Shown here: piece by piece, positions 54,381 to 62,918 of the stretch
Layout: each line of letters starts with the position of its first letter
Position numbering within the stretch: position 1 is the first letter of the stretch
From: Rubrimonas sp036735545
GTDB taxonomy: Bacteria; Pseudomonadota; Alphaproteobacteria; Rhodobacterales; Rhodobacteraceae
Assembly (NCBI GenBank): GCA_036735545.1
Contig: DAINOD010000006.1
Location: 1-64,000 of the forward strand
Length of the DNA stretch: 64,000 nucleotides
Direction: 5' to 3'
Made by a program: the position numbers and the translations under genes
Notes under the pieces: generated by a model
The model's database searches: none
What the model saw: only the letters and a program-made list of their open reading frames with translations
What the model was told of the DNA's origin: nothing

Positions 54381-57300
54381 TCAGCCCGAGGCCATTTCCG
54401 CGGCGAGCGCGAGGTCTACGGAGACGAGCTGGCTGACGCCGGGCTCGACCATCGTCACGCCGTAGAGGCGGTCCATGCGGCTCATGGTTACGGCGTGGTG
54501 GGTGATGACGAGAAAGCGCGTGTCGGTGCGGCGCGTCATCTCGTCCAGCAGGTCGCAGAAGCGGCCGACATTGGCGTCGTCGAGCGGCGCGTCGACCTCG
54601 TCCAGCACGCACAGCGGCGCGGGATTGACCAGGAACACCGCGAAGATCAGCGCCAGCGCCGTCAGCGTCTGCTCGCCGCCCGACAGCAGCGACAGCGTGG
54701 CGAGCTTCTTGCCCGGCGGCATGGCCATGATCTCGAGGCCCGCCTCCAGCGGGTCGTCGCTCTCCACCAGCGCAAGCCGCGCCTGACCGCCGCCGAAAAG
54801 GTGGGTGAACAGGCCGCGGAAGGTCTCGTCCACCTCGGCGAAGGCGGCGGTCAGGCGGGCGCGGCCCTCGCGGTTCAGCGCCGCGACGCCCTCGCGCAGC
54901 TTGGCGATGGCGGCCTCGAGGTCGGCCTTCTCGGCGGCGAGCCGGTCGCGCTCGGCCTCCACCTCGGCCGCGTCCTCCTCGGCGCGCAGGTTGACCGCGC
55001 CCAGCGCGTCGCGCTGGCGGCGCAGGCGGGCGACGTCGATTTCGGCGGCGGCGGGGTCGGATGGCGCGTCGGGGCCTGCGGCGGCCAACGCCGCCTCGGG
55101 GCCGCCGGGCTCGGCCTCGCGCAGGCGGGCCTCGGCCTCGGCGGCGCGGGCGGCCTCGGCCTCCATCAGCGCCTCGCGTCGGGCGCGGGCCTCGCGGGCG
55201 GCGGCGGCGGCGGTCTCCGCCGTGCGCGCCGTCTCGGCGGCGACGCGGGCCTGCGCCTCGGCGGCGGCCAGCGCGTCGCCGGCGGCGGAGGCGCGGCGGT
55301 CGGCCTCGCCGCGCGCGGCGTCGAGGCGGGCGGTCGCGGCGGCGACGGCGGCGGGCTCGGCGGCGGCGGTCTCGGCCTCGCGGGCGGCGCGGGCGAGGCG
55401 GGTCTCCAGCTCGGCGCGCCGCTTGCCGGCGCTCTCGCGGCGGGCGGCCCAGCCGGCGCGCTCCTTCGTGGCGGCGGAAAGGCGGCGCTCGCGGCCGGCC
55501 TCGCGGCGGCGCAGGTCGTCGAGCGCGGCGCGGGCGGTCTGTGCGTGGTCGCGGGCCTGCGACAGCGCGGCGCGCAGAGCGTCGGCTTCAGCGCGGGCTT
55601 GGCGCGGGTCGCCGGCCTCTACGCGGGCGGCGGCGGCGGCCTCGGCCTCCCGCGCCGCCGCGGCGGCGTCCTCGGTGCGGGCGGCGTCGGCGGCGCGGGC
55701 GGTCTCCAGCCGCCCCTCGGCCAGCGAGAGCGCCGCGGCGGCCTGGGCGGCGGCGCGGGCGGCGTCGGTGGCGGCGGCCTCGGCGCGGCGGCGGGCGGCG
55801 CGCGCGGCCTCGTCGGCCTGCGCCGCGCCGGCGGCCCGGGCTCGGGCGGCGGCGTGGCCTTCGCGCGCCGTGGCCGCGGCGGCTTCCGCCTCGGCCAGCG
55901 CGGCGCGCAGGGCGTCGAGGCGGTTGAGCTGCGCCAGCCGCGCCGCGGCGGCGTTGGGCGCCTCGCCCGCACGCAGGCGCAGCCCGTCCCAGCGCCACAG
56001 ATCGCCCGTCCGGCTGACCAGCCGCCATCCCGGCGCCAGCGCGGGCTGCGCCGCGTCTCCCGCCTCTGGCGCCACGACGGCGACATAGGCGAGCCGACGC
56101 GCCAGCGCCGCGGGCGCCGCGACGTGGGGCGCCAGCGGCTCCGCGCCGGGGGGCGGCGTCGGGTCGGGCAGGGCGGGCGCCTCGGTCCAGCCCCCGCCGC
56201 CGGTCGCGGGCGGATGGTCGAGGTCGGCGCCCAGCGCGGCCCCCAGCGCCGCCTCCCAGCCCGGGTCGGCGCGCACGGCGTCGAGCAGGCGCGCCCCCTG
56301 GCCCGATCCGCGCGCCAGAAGCTTCTCGACGCCGGCCACCTCGGCGCGCAGGGCGGCGGCGGCGCCGTCGGCCTCGGCGGCGGCGAGGCGGGCGGCGGCC
56401 TCGACGCCTTGGGCTTCGCCGCGGTCGGCCTCGGCGCGGGCGCAGGCGGCCTCGGCGGCGGCGACGCCCGCGGCGGCGGCCCCGGCGGCGGTGGCGGCCC
56501 CGGCGGCCCGGTCGGCCAGCGCGCCGATCCCCTCGGCGAGCGCCTGCGCGGCGCGTGCGGCCTCGGCTGCGGCGCGGGCGGCGCGGTCGGCGGCGGCGGC
56601 GGTCTCGGCGGCGCGGCGCTCGGCGGCGGCGGCCTGGGCGGCGACGCGGGCGGCGGCTTCGGCGGCGGCGTCGTGCGCGGCCTCTGCGCCGGCCAGCGCC
56701 GCGGCCGCCGCGCCGGCCGCGTCCTGCGCCCGGGCCAGCGCCGCGCCGTGGCCGTCCTGCGCGGCCTGGAGCTCGGCGATCTCGGCGTCCAGCCGGCCGA
56801 GGCTCTCGGCGGCGTCGGCGTTCAACTGCGCCTCGCGCACCGCGTCGGCGTTCAACTGGGCCAGCCGCTGGGCCGCCGCCTGCGCCGCCTCCGCCGCGGC
56901 GGTCGCGCGCGCCGCCAGCGCCTCCCGCTCCAGCCCCAGGCGCTGCTGGACCGCCCCGGCCACCGTGGCCTCCTCGCGCAGGGGCGGCAGCGCGGCCTCG
57001 GCGGCGGCGCGGGCGCTCGCGGCGGCGGCGGCGGCGGCCTGCGCGCGGGCCGCCTCGCGGCTGGCGTCGGTGAGGGCGCTGTCTGCGGCGGCGCGGGCGG
57101 CGTCCGCCTCGCGCCAGCGCGCCAGCAAAAGGGCGCGCTCGGCCTGGCGCAGCGCCTCGGCGATGGCGCGGTAGCGCGCCGCCTCCTTCGCCTGCCGGGC
57201 GAGGCGCTGGATGCGCTCCACGAGCCCGGCCAGCACCTCGTCGACATGGGTGAGGTTTCGCGCGGCGGCGTCGAGCTTCAGCTCCGCCTCGTGGCGACGC

Positions 57301-57824
57301 TGGTGCAGACCCGAGACGCCGGCGGCCTCCTCGAGGATCGCGCGGCGGGCGGCGGGCCTTGCCGCGATCAGCTCGGCGATGCGGCCCTGGCGCACCAGCG
57401 CGGGCGAGTGGGCTCCGGTGGCGGCGTCGGCGAACAGCATGCGCACGTCGCGCGCCCGCGCCTCGCGGCCGTTGACGCGGAACACCGAGCCCGCCTCGCG
57501 CGTGATGCGTCGGCTGACCTCGATGCGGTCCGCGTCGTTGAAGCCCACCGGCGCGTGGCGCGCGGCGTTGTCCAGGGTCAGCACCACCTCGGCGAAGGGG
57601 CGGGCGGGGCGGCTGGCCGATCCGGCGAAGATCACGTCGTCCATGTCGGCGCCGCGCATCGCCTTGGCGGAGGTCTCGCCCATCGCCCAGCGGACGGCTT
57701 CCAGCAGGTTCGACTTGCCGCAGCCGTTCGGCCCCACCACGCCGGTCAACCCGAGGTGGATCGGCGCCTCGGTGGCGTCGACGAAGCTCTTGAAGCCCTG
57801 CAGGCGCAGCTTGACGACCTTCAC
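54381..57824 (-). CDS. smc: Chromosome segregation protein SMC
   Basis: A 1147-residue condensin ATPase. The N-terminal head has GPNGCGKSN (31-38). Two long coiled-coil arms flank a hinge at about 520-640 (LLDAVRADPGWEAALGAALG...), and the C-terminal head has the signature LSGGEQTLTALALIFAVF (about 1045) and Walker B CVLDEVDAPLDDAN. The start is GTG at 57824 (VKVVKLRLQGFKSFVD); an in-frame ATG 54 bases upstream would place the promoter inside the gene. The arms are extremely rich in Ala, Glu and Arg, reflecting the very high GC content. Confidence 0.96.
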   Translation of the reverse strand: MKVVKLRLQGFKSFVDATEAPIHLGLTGVVGPNGCGKSNLLEAVRWAMGETSAKAMRGADMDDVIFAGSASRPARPFAEVVLTLDNAARHAPVGFNDADRIEVSRRITREAGSVFRVNGREARARDVRMLFADAATGAHSPALVRQGRIAELIAARPAARRAILEEAAGVSGLHQRRHEAELKLDAAARNLTHVDEVLAGLVERIQRLARQAKEAARYRAIAEALRQAERALLLARWREADAARAAADSALTDASREAARAQAAAAAAASARAAAEAALPPLREEATVAGAVQQRLGLEREALAARATAAAEAAQAAAQRLAQLNADAVREAQLNADAAESLGRLDAEIAELQAAQDGHGAALARAQDAAGAAAAALAGAEAAHDAAAEAAARVAAQAAAAERRAAETAAAADRAARAAAEAARAAQALAEGIGALADRAAGAATAAGAAAAGVAAAEAACARAEADRGEAQGVEAAARLAAAEADGAAAALRAEVAGVEKLLARGSGQGARLLDAVRADPGWEAALGAALGADLDHPPATGGGGWTEAPALPDPTPPPGAEPLAPHVAAPAALARRLAYVAVVAPEAGDAAQPALAPGWRLVSRTGDLWRWDGLRLRAGEAPNAAAARLAQLNRLDALRAALAEAEAAAATAREGHAAARARAAGAAQADEAARAARRRAEAAATDAARAAAQAAAALSLAEGRLETARAADAARTEDAAAAAREAEAAAAARVEAGDPRQARAEADALRAALSQARDHAQTARAALDDLRRREAGRERRLSAATKERAGWAARRESAGKRRAELETRLARAAREAETAAAEPAAVAAATARLDAARGEADRRASAAGDALAAAEAQARVAAETARTAETAAAAAREARARREALMEAEAARAAEAEARLREAEPGGPEAALAAAGPDAPSDPAAAEIDVARLRRQRDALGAVNLRAEEDAAEVEAERDRLAAEKADLEAAIAKLREGVAALNREGRARLTAAFAEVDETFRGLFTHLFGGGQARLALVESDDPLEAGLEIMAMPPGKKLATLSLLSGGEQTLTALALIFAVFLVNPAPLCVLDEVDAPLDDANVGRFCDLLDEMTRRTDTRFLVITHHAVTMSRMDRLYGVTMVEPGVSQLVSVDLALAAEMASG

Positions 57825-57849
57825 GCCGGCCCCCGCGTCACATCCCCTA

Positions 57850-57878
57850 CGGATAGGCGAAGGCGGCGCTGTCGTCAA
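57850..57878 (-). promoter_or_regulatory. Putative smc promoter
   Basis: On the minus strand TTGACG (57878-57873), 17 bases, TATCCG (57855-57850), 25 bases before the GTG start. Almost identical in form to the atpI promoter. Confidence 0.55.
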
Positions 57879-57892
57879 CGCGTCGCACAGAT

Positions 57893-57911
57893 GTCGCGGG
57901 CCAGGCGCGAC
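57893..57911 (-). other. Stem-loop after the DsbA-like gene
   Basis: GTCGCG-N7-CGCGAC forms a six-base-pair stem 18 bases after the stop of the DsbA-like gene and just upstream of the smc promoter. There is no T tract, so an intrinsic terminator is only possible, not shown. Confidence 0.3.
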
Positions 57912-57929
57912 CCGCCGCTACATCTTGCG

Positions 57930-58535
57930 TCAGAGATGCTTGTCGAGCAGCGCCGAGAACTGCGCCGCGCTCATAGCGCCGCTGTGGCTCTCGCCGTTGA
58001 TGATGAAGGTCGGCGTGGAGCGCACGTTGTGCTCGGTCGCGTTGGCCTGATAGTCGGCCACCAGCCGGTTCATGAAGTCGGCGTCGGTCAGGCACGCCTG
58101 CATGCGCTCCGCGGGCAGGCCGCCGAGGCGGCCGATGCGCATCATCTCCGCGACCACATCCTCCGCCCGCGTCCACTCCTGCTGGCGGTTCAGGAAGGTG
58201 GAGATGTAGCTGTGGAAAGTGCTCTCGCCGCCGCAGCGGGCGATCATCGAGGCCCAGAGGCCGAACTGCTCGAAATAGACCTCGCGGAAGATGAACCGCG
58301 CCTTGCCCGTGTCGACATACTGCGCCTTGATCGCGGGCCAGGTGTCGCGGTGGAAGCTCGCGCAGTGGGGGCAGGTGAGCGAGGCGTATTCGATGACCGT
58401 CACCGGCGCATCCGCCGATCCCAGCTCCATGTCGCCCAGCGCATAGCCCCGGTCTTCGAGCCCGTTTCCCAGCGCGGGAGCGGCCAGCGCGCCCAGCCCG
58501 GCGGCGATGAACAGTCGGCGGTCGATGGTGTTCAT
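57930..58535 (-). CDS. DsbA-family thiol:disulfide oxidoreductase
   Basis: A 201-residue exported thioredoxin-fold protein. The signal sequence DRRLFIAAGLGALAAPALG contains a twin-arginine-like RRLFI, suggesting Tat export. The active site is CPHC in YASLTCPHCASFHRDTW (about 53-60). The cis-Pro loop is RSTPTFIINGE. The family acts in periplasmic disulfide formation, perhaps for cytochrome c maturation. The stop of the DciA-like gene overlaps its start. Confidence 0.93.
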   Translation of the reverse strand: MNTIDRRLFIAAGLGALAAPALGNGLEDRGYALGDMELGSADAPVTVIEYASLTCPHCASFHRDTWPAIKAQYVDTGKARFIFREVYFEQFGLWASMIARCGGESTFHSYISTFLNRQQEWTRAEDVVAEMMRIGRLGGLPAERMQACLTDADFMNRLVADYQANATEHNVRSTPTFIINGESHSGAMSAAQFSALLDKHL

Positions 58536-59080
58536 GGTCTGCTCCTAGTGGCGTCGGCCGCGTTGCGGGCGGCGGTCTGGCCGGCCTTGCGGCGGATGTT
58601 GCGCTCCAGCAGCCCGAGCGCCGCGCGCAGCAACGGGTCCTCGACTGCGGATATATCGGGCAGGGGCGGCCTGTCGAGCGCAGGCGCGGGCTCGAAGCGC
58701 GCCGGGTCCTCGGCCAGACCGGCGGGCGCGGCCCCGGTCTGCACCACCTTCAGCCGGCTGACGGCGCGATGGCCGTAACTCTGGTTGATGCGCTCGATCA
58801 GTTGAGGCGCGAGGTGCTCGACCTCCAGCGCCCGCGGCCCGTCGGCCGAGACCACCAGCGTCGCGCCCAGCCCCTTGCGCCCGCCCCAGCTCAGCCGCAC
58901 CGGCCGGCAGATGGCGGCGAAGCTCTCACCGGCGATCTGCGGCCAGTCGCGCAGCAGTCTCGGCTCCGCCAGCCCGCGCGGCGCGCCCGCGGCCTTCACG
59001 AGGGGCGAGGCGACGGCCGCAGCGCGCTGGAAACCGCGCGCCTTGCGTCGCGGCGCGCCGGCGCCATGCTCGCCCGTCAT
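58532..59080 (-). CDS. DUF721/DciA-like protein
   Basis: A 182-residue protein with a DUF721 domain at about 30-130 (LLRDWPQIAGESFAAICRPVRLSWGGRKG, LVVSADGPRALEVEHLAPQLIERINQSYGHRAVSRLKVVQTG). DciA proteins load replicative helicase in many bacteria. ATG at 59080 follows GGGGAGAG; an in-frame start 33 bases upstream is less well placed. Divergent from mutY with a 52-base gap. Confidence 0.85.
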   Translation of the reverse strand: MTGEHGAGAPRRKARGFQRAAAVASPLVKAAGAPRGLAEPRLLRDWPQIAGESFAAICRPVRLSWGGRKGLGATLVVSADGPRALEVEHLAPQLIERINQSYGHRAVSRLKVVQTGAAPAGLAEDPARFEPAPALDRPPLPDISAVEDPLLRAALGLLERNIRRKAGQTAARNAADATRSRP

Positions 59081-59132
59081 GAAACGACTCTCCCCGACCA
59101 TCGCCGCCACCATGCCCCGCGCCGCGCCGGGG

Positions 59133-60200
59133 ATGAAGCCCCGTCGCCCTGACAGCGCCGTGATGTCCGCGCGCCTTCTCGGCTGGTACGACCGCGCCGC
59201 GCGCAGCCTGCCCTGGCGCGCGCCGCCCGGGTCCGGCCGGCCCGACCCCTACCGCGTCTGGCTGTCGGAGATCATGCTGCAGCAGACCACCGTCGCCACG
59301 GTCGGCCCCTACTTCGCGCGGTTCACCGGGCGCTGGCCGACCGTCGAGGCGCTGGCGGCGGCGCCGCGCGAGGAGGTGCTGGCGGCTTGGGCGGGCCTCG
59401 GCTACTACGCCCGCGCCCGCAACCTGCACGCCTGCGCGCAGGCGGTGGCGGCGCGAGGCGGCTTTCCCGACGACGAGGCCGGCCTGCGCGCGCTGCCCGG
59501 CGTCGGCGCCTACACCGCCGCCGCGGTCGCCGCCATCGCCTTCGATCGTCCGGCCGTGGTGGTGGACGGCAACGTGGAGCGCGTCGTCGCGCGCCTGTTC
59601 GCCGTCGACGCGCCCTTGCCCGACGCCAAGCCCGAACTGCGCCGGCTGGCCGCGACGCTGGCGCCGCAGGCGCGGCCGGGCGACTTCGCGCAGGCGATGA
59701 TGGACCTTGGCGCCACGATCTGCACGCCGCGCCGGCCGGCCTGCGCGCTCTGCCCCTGGTCCGACGCCTGCGCCGCCCGCGCCGCCGGGGTCGCCGCGGA
59801 ACTGCCGCGCAAGCGCGCCAAGACGGCCAAGCCGCATCGTCTCGGCGTCGCCTTCGTGGCGCTGGACCGGCAGGGGCGGGTGTTGGTGGAGACGCGCCCC
59901 GAGAACGGCCTTCTCGGCGGCATGGCCGGCCCCCCATGCACCGACTGGACCGAGCCAGGGCCCGACGCCGCGGCCGTCGCCGCCGCCGCGCCGCTGGCGG
60001 CGGACTGGCGCGAGGCGGGGGCTCAGGCGCGCCACGTCTTCACCCACTTCACGTTGTCGTTACGGGTGCTGGTTGCGCGCGTCGCGACGGCGCCCCGCCG
60101 CGGCCGTTTCGTCGCCTGCGCCGAGGCGCGCGCGGCGGCGCCGACCGCGCTGCGCAAGGCGCTCGACATCGGGTTGGCCGCGCTGGACGCGGCGCCGTGA
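59133..60200 (+). CDS. mutY: A/G-specific adenine glycosylase MutY
   Basis: A 355-residue glycosylase that removes A opposite 8-oxoG. The catalytic Glu is residue 46 (SEIMLQQTTV). The helix-hairpin-helix is LPGVGAYTAAAVAAIAF, with the catalytic Asp in VVDGNVERV. The 4Fe-4S loop is CTPRRPACALCPWSDAC (Cys-X6-Cys-X2-Cys-X5-Cys), and the C-terminal NUDIX-like domain includes ARHVFTHFTLSL. Several in-frame starts exist; MKPRRPDS at 59133 best fits the family, but none has a clear ribosome site. It overlaps the DUF488 gene (GTGA). Confidence 0.94.
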   Translation: MKPRRPDSAVMSARLLGWYDRAARSLPWRAPPGSGRPDPYRVWLSEIMLQQTTVATVGPYFARFTGRWPTVEALAAAPREEVLAAWAGLGYYARARNLHACAQAVAARGGFPDDEAGLRALPGVGAYTAAAVAAIAFDRPAVVVDGNVERVVARLFAVDAPLPDAKPELRRLAATLAPQARPGDFAQAMMDLGATICTPRRPACALCPWSDACAARAAGVAAELPRKRAKTAKPHRLGVAFVALDRQGRVLVETRPENGLLGGMAGPPCTDWTEPGPDAAAVAAAAPLAADWREAGAQARHVFTHFTLSLRVLVARVATAPRRGRFVACAEARAAAPTALRKALDIGLAALDAAP

Positions 60201-60625
60201 GCGGCTTCACGATCGGCTACGAGCGCGCCACCCTGCCGGAGGTGATCGCGGCCCTGAAAGCGGCGGGCGTCGCCGTGGTCGCGGACGTGCGGGCGGTGGC
60301 GTCGTCGAGGCGCGCGGGGTTCTCGAAGTCGCTGCTGGCGGCGGGGCTGGCGGAGACCGGGATCGACTACGTCCACCTGCGCGCCCTCGGCACGCCCAAG
60401 GCCGGGCGCGACGCGGCGCGGGCCGGGCGGATCGCGGAGATGCGTGCGATCTTCGAAGCGCATCTGGCGACGCCCGAGGCGCAGGACGCGCTGGCCCGCC
60501 TCGCGACGATGGCGGCGGAGCGGCCCATCGCCATGCTGTGCTACGAGGCCGACGCCGCGCATTGCCATCGCCGGGCGATCGCCGAGCAACTCGGCGGCGC
60601 ATGGCGGGATCTCTCCGCCAGATGA
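60197..60625 (+). CDS. DUF488 protein
   Basis: A 142-residue protein with the DUF488 motifs FTIGYERATLPEVIAAL, VADVRAVASSRRAGFSKSLL, YVHLRALGTPKAGRD and MLCYEADAAHCHRRAIAEQL. The conserved Cys/His near the C terminus hints at an enzymatic or metal site; function is unknown. GTG at 60197 overlaps the mutY stop. Confidence 0.88.
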   Translation: MSGFTIGYERATLPEVIAALKAAGVAVVADVRAVASSRRAGFSKSLLAAGLAETGIDYVHLRALGTPKAGRDAARAGRIAEMRAIFEAHLATPEAQDALARLATMAAERPIAMLCYEADAAHCHRRAIAEQLGGAWRDLSAR

Positions 60626-60681
60626 ACGCTTTGTTAAGCCCGGTGAGCCAGCTTTCCGGCGGTCAAGGGGGGTGCGACAAA

Positions 60682-61725
60682 ATGGATCAGTTTCGGGATG
60701 CGACGCCAGAGGCGGTGCTGGCGTTGGCGAACGACGTGCGCGGGCGTGTCGCGGCCGACGTGGAGGTGATCCGGGGCGTCACCGGACACACGAAGATGCT
60801 GGCGATCAATGCGCTGATCGAAGCCGCCCGGGCGGGTCTGGCCGGCCGCGGCTTCGCGATCGTCGCCGAGGAGGTGAAGCGCGTCTCAGGCGACATCGAG
60901 ACCATCGCGCAGCGCATGCACGACCAGGTGCTGCAGCGCATGGACCGCCTTGCGGCGATCGGAGACGCGATGCGGCGCAGCGTGCGCGGGCGGCGCCTGA
61001 TCGACCTCGCCGCCAACGCCATCGAGATCATGGACCGCAACCTGTACGAGCGCACCTGCGACGTGCGGTGGTGGGCGACCGATTCGGCGGTGGTGGAGGC
61101 GGCGGCCCGGACCGATGACCGCGCGGCGGCCCAGCACGCCAGCCGCCGGCTGGGCGTCATCCTCGACGCCTATACGGTCTACCTCGACCTGTGGCTGATC
61201 GACCCGAAGGGCCGCGTCATCGCCAACGGCCGCCCCTCGCGCTTCCGCGCCGTGGGGCTCGACGTCTCGGGCCGCGGCTGGTTCGCCGAGGCGCTGCGCA
61301 CCCGCGACGGCGACGCCTACGCGGTGGGCGACGTCGCGCCCGAACCCGGCCTGGGCGGGGCGGTCGCACTGAGCTACGCCACCGCGGTGCGCGTCGACGG
61401 GGGTCGCCACGGCGCGCCAACGGGCGTTCTGGTGGCGCTGTTCGACTGGGAGGCGCAGGCGGCTGCGGTGGTGCGCGGCGTGCGCATGGACCGCGAGGAG
61501 GCCGCGCGCACCCGCGTCATGCTGGTGGACCGCGCGGGTCTCGTGCTCGCGGCGTCCGACGGCAAGGGCGCGCTGAGCGAGCGGGTATCGCTGTCGGCCG
61601 ACCCCGGCCCCGAGGGGTTCGTCGTGCTCGAAAACGGCCGCCTCATGGGCCACGCGCTGACGCCGGGCTTCGAGACCTACGCCGGCCTTGGCTGGCGCGG
61701 CGTCATCACGCAGGCGGCCGCCTGA
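60682..61725 (+). CDS. Soluble chemoreceptor-like protein with C-terminal cache domain
   Basis: A 347-residue protein without membrane helices. Residues about 15-85 resemble a methyl-accepting chemotaxis signalling hairpin, including AINALIEAARAGLAGRGFAIVAEEV (41-65). Residues about 160-340 look like a PDC/cache sensor (LDLWLIDPKGRVIANGRP, SGRGWFAEALRTRDGDAYAVGD, LVDRAGLVLAASDGKG). The order, signalling tip first and ligand domain last, is the reverse of most receptors. The start is ATG 60682 after AAGGGGGG; ATG 60622, overlapping the DUF488 stop, is the alternative. Probably a cytoplasmic sensor. Confidence 0.75.
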   Translation: MDQFRDATPEAVLALANDVRGRVAADVEVIRGVTGHTKMLAINALIEAARAGLAGRGFAIVAEEVKRVSGDIETIAQRMHDQVLQRMDRLAAIGDAMRRSVRGRRLIDLAANAIEIMDRNLYERTCDVRWWATDSAVVEAAARTDDRAAAQHASRRLGVILDAYTVYLDLWLIDPKGRVIANGRPSRFRAVGLDVSGRGWFAEALRTRDGDAYAVGDVAPEPGLGGAVALSYATAVRVDGGRHGAPTGVLVALFDWEAQAAAVVRGVRMDREEAARTRVMLVDRAGLVLAASDGKGALSERVSLSADPGPEGFVVLENGRLMGHALTPGFETYAGLGWRGVITQAAA

Positions 61726-61729
61726 TCGG

Positions 61730-62914
61730 TCAGACTCGCGCCAAGCCGGACAGGTGCGCGAGGTTCTTGAAGAAGATCCTCACATGCGCCAACGGCTTGG
61801 CCTTCACCAGCTCCTTGTTCATGTAGGCGTCGAAGGTCAGCTCCTGCACGTCCTTGTCGCGGCAGATGGCGACGAAGCGCTCGCGTCGGTTGTCGCTGGA
61901 GTACCAGTAGCGCTGCATCTGGCCGAGAATCCAGAACACCCCCCCGTGCAGCCGCATGAACCGCTTGCGCGCGGTGGCGAGCTTTCGCGCGTCTCCCGTG
62001 GTCAGGAAGGCGTGGGCGGCGTCGGCGGCGAAGCGCCCGCCGAGCATGGCGTAGTAGATGCCCTCGCCCGAGGCCGGCGCGACCACACCCGCAGCGTCGC
62101 CGGCCAGCACCACGTCGCGCGCGTTGTCCCAGCGCGCGAGGGGCTTCAGCGGGATCGGCGCGCCCTCGCGCCGGATCGTGATCGCGTCGGTCAGGCCGGA
62201 GGCGGCGCGCAGGTCGGCGGTGGCCTTCTTCAGCGAGAAGTCCTTGGTCTCGGTCCCCATGCCGACCGAGGTCGTGCGGCCGTGGGGAAACACCCAGCCA
62301 TAGAAGTCGGGCGAGATGCGGCCGTCGTAGACCACGTCGCACATCTGCGCGTCCCAGTCGCCCTGAGGCGATTCGACGATCTCGTGATAGGCGATGACGT
62401 AGGGGATGGCGTCGCCGCCCGGCACCTCGCGCCGCGCCAGCTCGCTGCGGGCGCCGTCTGCGCCGATCACGCAGATCGCGCGCACCCGCTGCTCGGCGCC
62501 CATGCGCGCCTCGCCCTTCGGCCGGTAGACGACCCAGGTGCCGCCGTCGTCGCGCTCGATGCGCTCGAACGTCCCGGTGCGCCGTTCGGCGCCCGCCTCG
62601 GCGGCGCGCACGCGGAGCCATTCGTCGAAGACCTCGCGGTCCACCATGCCGACGAAGCCGCCCTCGATCGGGATGGTGACCTTGCGGCCCTTGGGCGAGA
62701 TCATCCGGGCGCGCTCGATCTTGGCCACGAGTTGGCTGTCGGGGATGTCGAAGTCCGCGATGGCCTTGGGCGGGATCGCCCCGCCGCAGGGCTTGATGCG
62801 CCCCGCGCGGTCGAGCAGCAGCACGCGCCGTCCGGCGCGGGCGAGGTCGTGCGCGGCCGTGGCGCCGGCCGGGCCGCCGCCGACAACGGCGACGTCGAAA
62901 GGCTCTTCGCTCAT
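61730..62914 (-). CDS. bchP: Geranylgeranyl diphosphate reductase (bacteriochlorophyll synthesis)
   Basis: A 394-residue FAD enzyme that reduces the geranylgeranyl tail of bacteriochlorophyll (or its diphosphate) to phytyl. The N-terminal FAD motif is VAVVGGGPAGATAAHDLARAGRRVLLLDR, followed by KPCGGAIPPKAI, GADGARSELARREV and GDAAGVVAPASGEGIYYAM. It is downstream of the PucC-type gene (four-base gap), as in Rhodobacter gene order. The chemoreceptor-like gene converges four bases beyond its stop. Confidence 0.95.
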   Translation of the reverse strand: MSEEPFDVAVVGGGPAGATAAHDLARAGRRVLLLDRAGRIKPCGGAIPPKAIADFDIPDSQLVAKIERARMISPKGRKVTIPIEGGFVGMVDREVFDEWLRVRAAEAGAERRTGTFERIERDDGGTWVVYRPKGEARMGAEQRVRAICVIGADGARSELARREVPGGDAIPYVIAYHEIVESPQGDWDAQMCDVVYDGRISPDFYGWVFPHGRTTSVGMGTETKDFSLKKATADLRAASGLTDAITIRREGAPIPLKPLARWDNARDVVLAGDAAGVVAPASGEGIYYAMLGGRFAADAAHAFLTTGDARKLATARKRFMRLHGGVFWILGQMQRYWYSSDNRRERFVAICRDKDVQELTFDAYMNKELVKAKPLAHVRIFFKNLAHLSGLARV

Positions 62915-62918
62915 CGCG

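Noticed and set aside
53919..58778. A plus-strand open frame of over 1600 codons opposite atpI and smc
   Set aside because: It is antisense to well-conserved genes. Its translation is low-complexity Gly/Arg/Gln-rich text with no domain, an artefact of very high GC content.
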